DNA of 41,287 nt from Patescibacteria group bacterium. GTDB taxonomy: Bacteria; Patescibacteriota; Patescibacteriia; UBA10025; JAHIVO01. Position 1 is the first letter of the stretch. Each line of letters opens with the position of its first letter. The notes under the pieces are model-generated. The model did no database searches. It was given only the letters and a program-made list of their open reading frames with translations, and was not told where the DNA came from. Made by a program: the position numbers and the translations under genes. This document shows, in pieces, positions 40,560-41,287 of this stretch. Location of the stretch: NCBI GenBank assembly GCA_028718605.1, contig JAQULM010000001.1, positions 477,719-519,005 of the forward strand. The letters are read 5' to 3'.

Positions 40560-41018
40560 ATGAAACCACTGCGAACGTTTAAAGTGTACGCGATCAAGAA
40601 TGGCACGGTCATCGACCACATTCCCGAGGGAAAGGGTGTAGAAATCATCGACCTTCTAAGGCTGAGGCAGTGGAGAAAAATAGTCACCGTCGGTATCGGG
40701 TTTTCAAGCAAGAAGTACGGCAAAAAAGATATTGTCAAAATTGAAAATAAAGAGCTCACCGCAGAAGAAGCCAATAAAATCGCGATAATCGCACCGACCG
40801 CGACACTTAATATTATCAGGAATTTCGAACGGGTCAGCAAGCAGAATGTAAAGCTGCCTGAAGTGATCGAGGGCATCCTCAAATGCCCCAATCCCGCATG
40901 CATCACCAACCACGAACCCGTAACAACAAAATTTTTCCATGACGAAACGGGGGAATTGCACATGAGGTGCTGGTACTGCGAGCGGTATTTCAAGGCTACA
41001 GACGTCGAAGTCATGTAA
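40560..41018 (+). CDS. pyrI: Aspartate carbamoyltransferase regulatory subunit
   Basis: 152 residues. The N-terminal allosteric domain opens KPLRTFKVYAIKNGTVIDHI. The C-terminal zinc domain has CPNPAC...CWYCERYF, the four Zn cysteines that contact the catalytic chain. It transmits ATP and CTP/UTP signals to PyrB. The ATG comes one base after the pyrB stop, so translation is coupled. Confidence 0.96.
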   Translation: MKPLRTFKVYAIKNGTVIDHIPEGKGVEIIDLLRLRQWRKIVTVGIGFSSKKYGKKDIVKIENKELTAEEANKIAIIAPTATLNIIRNFERVSKQNVKLPEVIEGILKCPNPACITNHEPVTTKFFHDETGELHMRCWYCERYFKATDVEVM

Positions 41019-41025
41019 TAACACT

Positions 41026-41287
41026 ATGTCACTCCGCGTACAATTCGCCGGGCTCACGCTGAAAAATCCGACGCTCCTCGCGTCCGGCGTCCTCGGCGTA
41101 TCCCGCTCGTCGATTAAAAACGTCTTGCAGCATGGCGCAGCTGGATGTGTCATCAAATCCATCAGCCTCGAGGAACGCAAAGGCCACGCCGCACCGAACA
41201 TGCTGACATTCGAGGGCGGCATGCTGAACGCTGTCGGGTATTCCAACCCCGGCGTTGATGAGGCGAAAAAGGAATTCGAGAAGCTCC
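41026..41287 (+). CDS. pyrD: Dihydroorotate dehydrogenase, N-terminal part
   Basis: The ATG at 41026 lies 7 bases after pyrI; 87 residues are visible before the window ends. MSLRVQFAGLTLKNPTLLASG is the class 1 DHODH opening, followed by GCVIKSISLEERKG with the flavin-contacting lysine and GGMLNAVGYSNPG. It oxidises dihydroorotate to orotate. The class (1A or 1B) cannot be fixed without the missing active-site region or a pyrK neighbour. Confidence 0.93.
   Translation, partial: MSLRVQFAGLTLKNPTLLASGVLGVSRSSIKNVLQHGAAGCVIKSISLEERKGHAAPNMLTFEGGMLNAVGYSNPGVDEAKKEFEKL

Noticed and set aside
1-41287. CRISPR arrays, transposases, integrases or phage genes
   Set aside because: No regularly spaced repeats and no such protein motifs were found on either strand.

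Overview
The window reads as a chromosome segment of a small-genome bacterium, most likely a member of the Candidate Phyla Radiation (Patescibacteria). This is an inference from gene style and order: compact single-copy housekeeping genes, a bactofilin next to a diacylglycerol-kinase-like gene, rpmF-nusB-rnc in a row, a large secreted beta-propeller protein with no cell-wall anchor, and tRNA genes mostly without an encoded CCA. TGA is used as a stop (for example at 14922 and 36253), so the standard bacterial code applies. Strong Shine-Dalgarno sequences (GGAGG) and near-consensus -35/-10 promoters are easy to see.

Left arm (1-11.8 kb, all minus strand): the 5' end of comM/yifB, a pseudouridine synthase, a secreted hypothetical protein, a CDP-alcohol phosphatidyltransferase, dksA-like plus lspA, a 1446-residue secreted protein with carboxypeptidase-regulatory-like repeats and a 7-bladed FG-GAP propeller, glutamate dehydrogenase, a 5'-truncated aminotransferase remnant, and a csoR-trxA-trxB operon with a clear DUF156-type operator over its promoter.

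Centre (11.8-13.7 kb): AT-rich, with three intact tRNA genes, decayed tRNA copies, short palindromes and a perfect 16-bp parS-like palindrome. Gene direction flips from minus to plus here, which makes this a candidate origin-proximal zone.

Right arm (13.7-41.3 kb, mostly plus strand): bactofilin and lipid-kinase-like gene; infB-rbfA-nrnA; a minus-strand, frameshifted purH bracketed by 60-bp perfect direct repeats; clpP; rny-ymdB-hup; a tRNA-Ile(UAU) nested between two halves of another tRNA; a minus-strand block (membrane protein, ftsH, ribosomal protein S1-like); an MBL-fold gene-membrane protein-gyrA cluster; purM; rpmF-nusB-rnc; two small genes that look like EF-Tu domain II beta-barrels, each with its own promoter and terminator; and pyrB-pyrI-pyrD behind a leader terminator. 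The genes cover translation, RNA decay, protein quality control, redox homeostasis and parts of de novo purine and pyrimidine synthesis.
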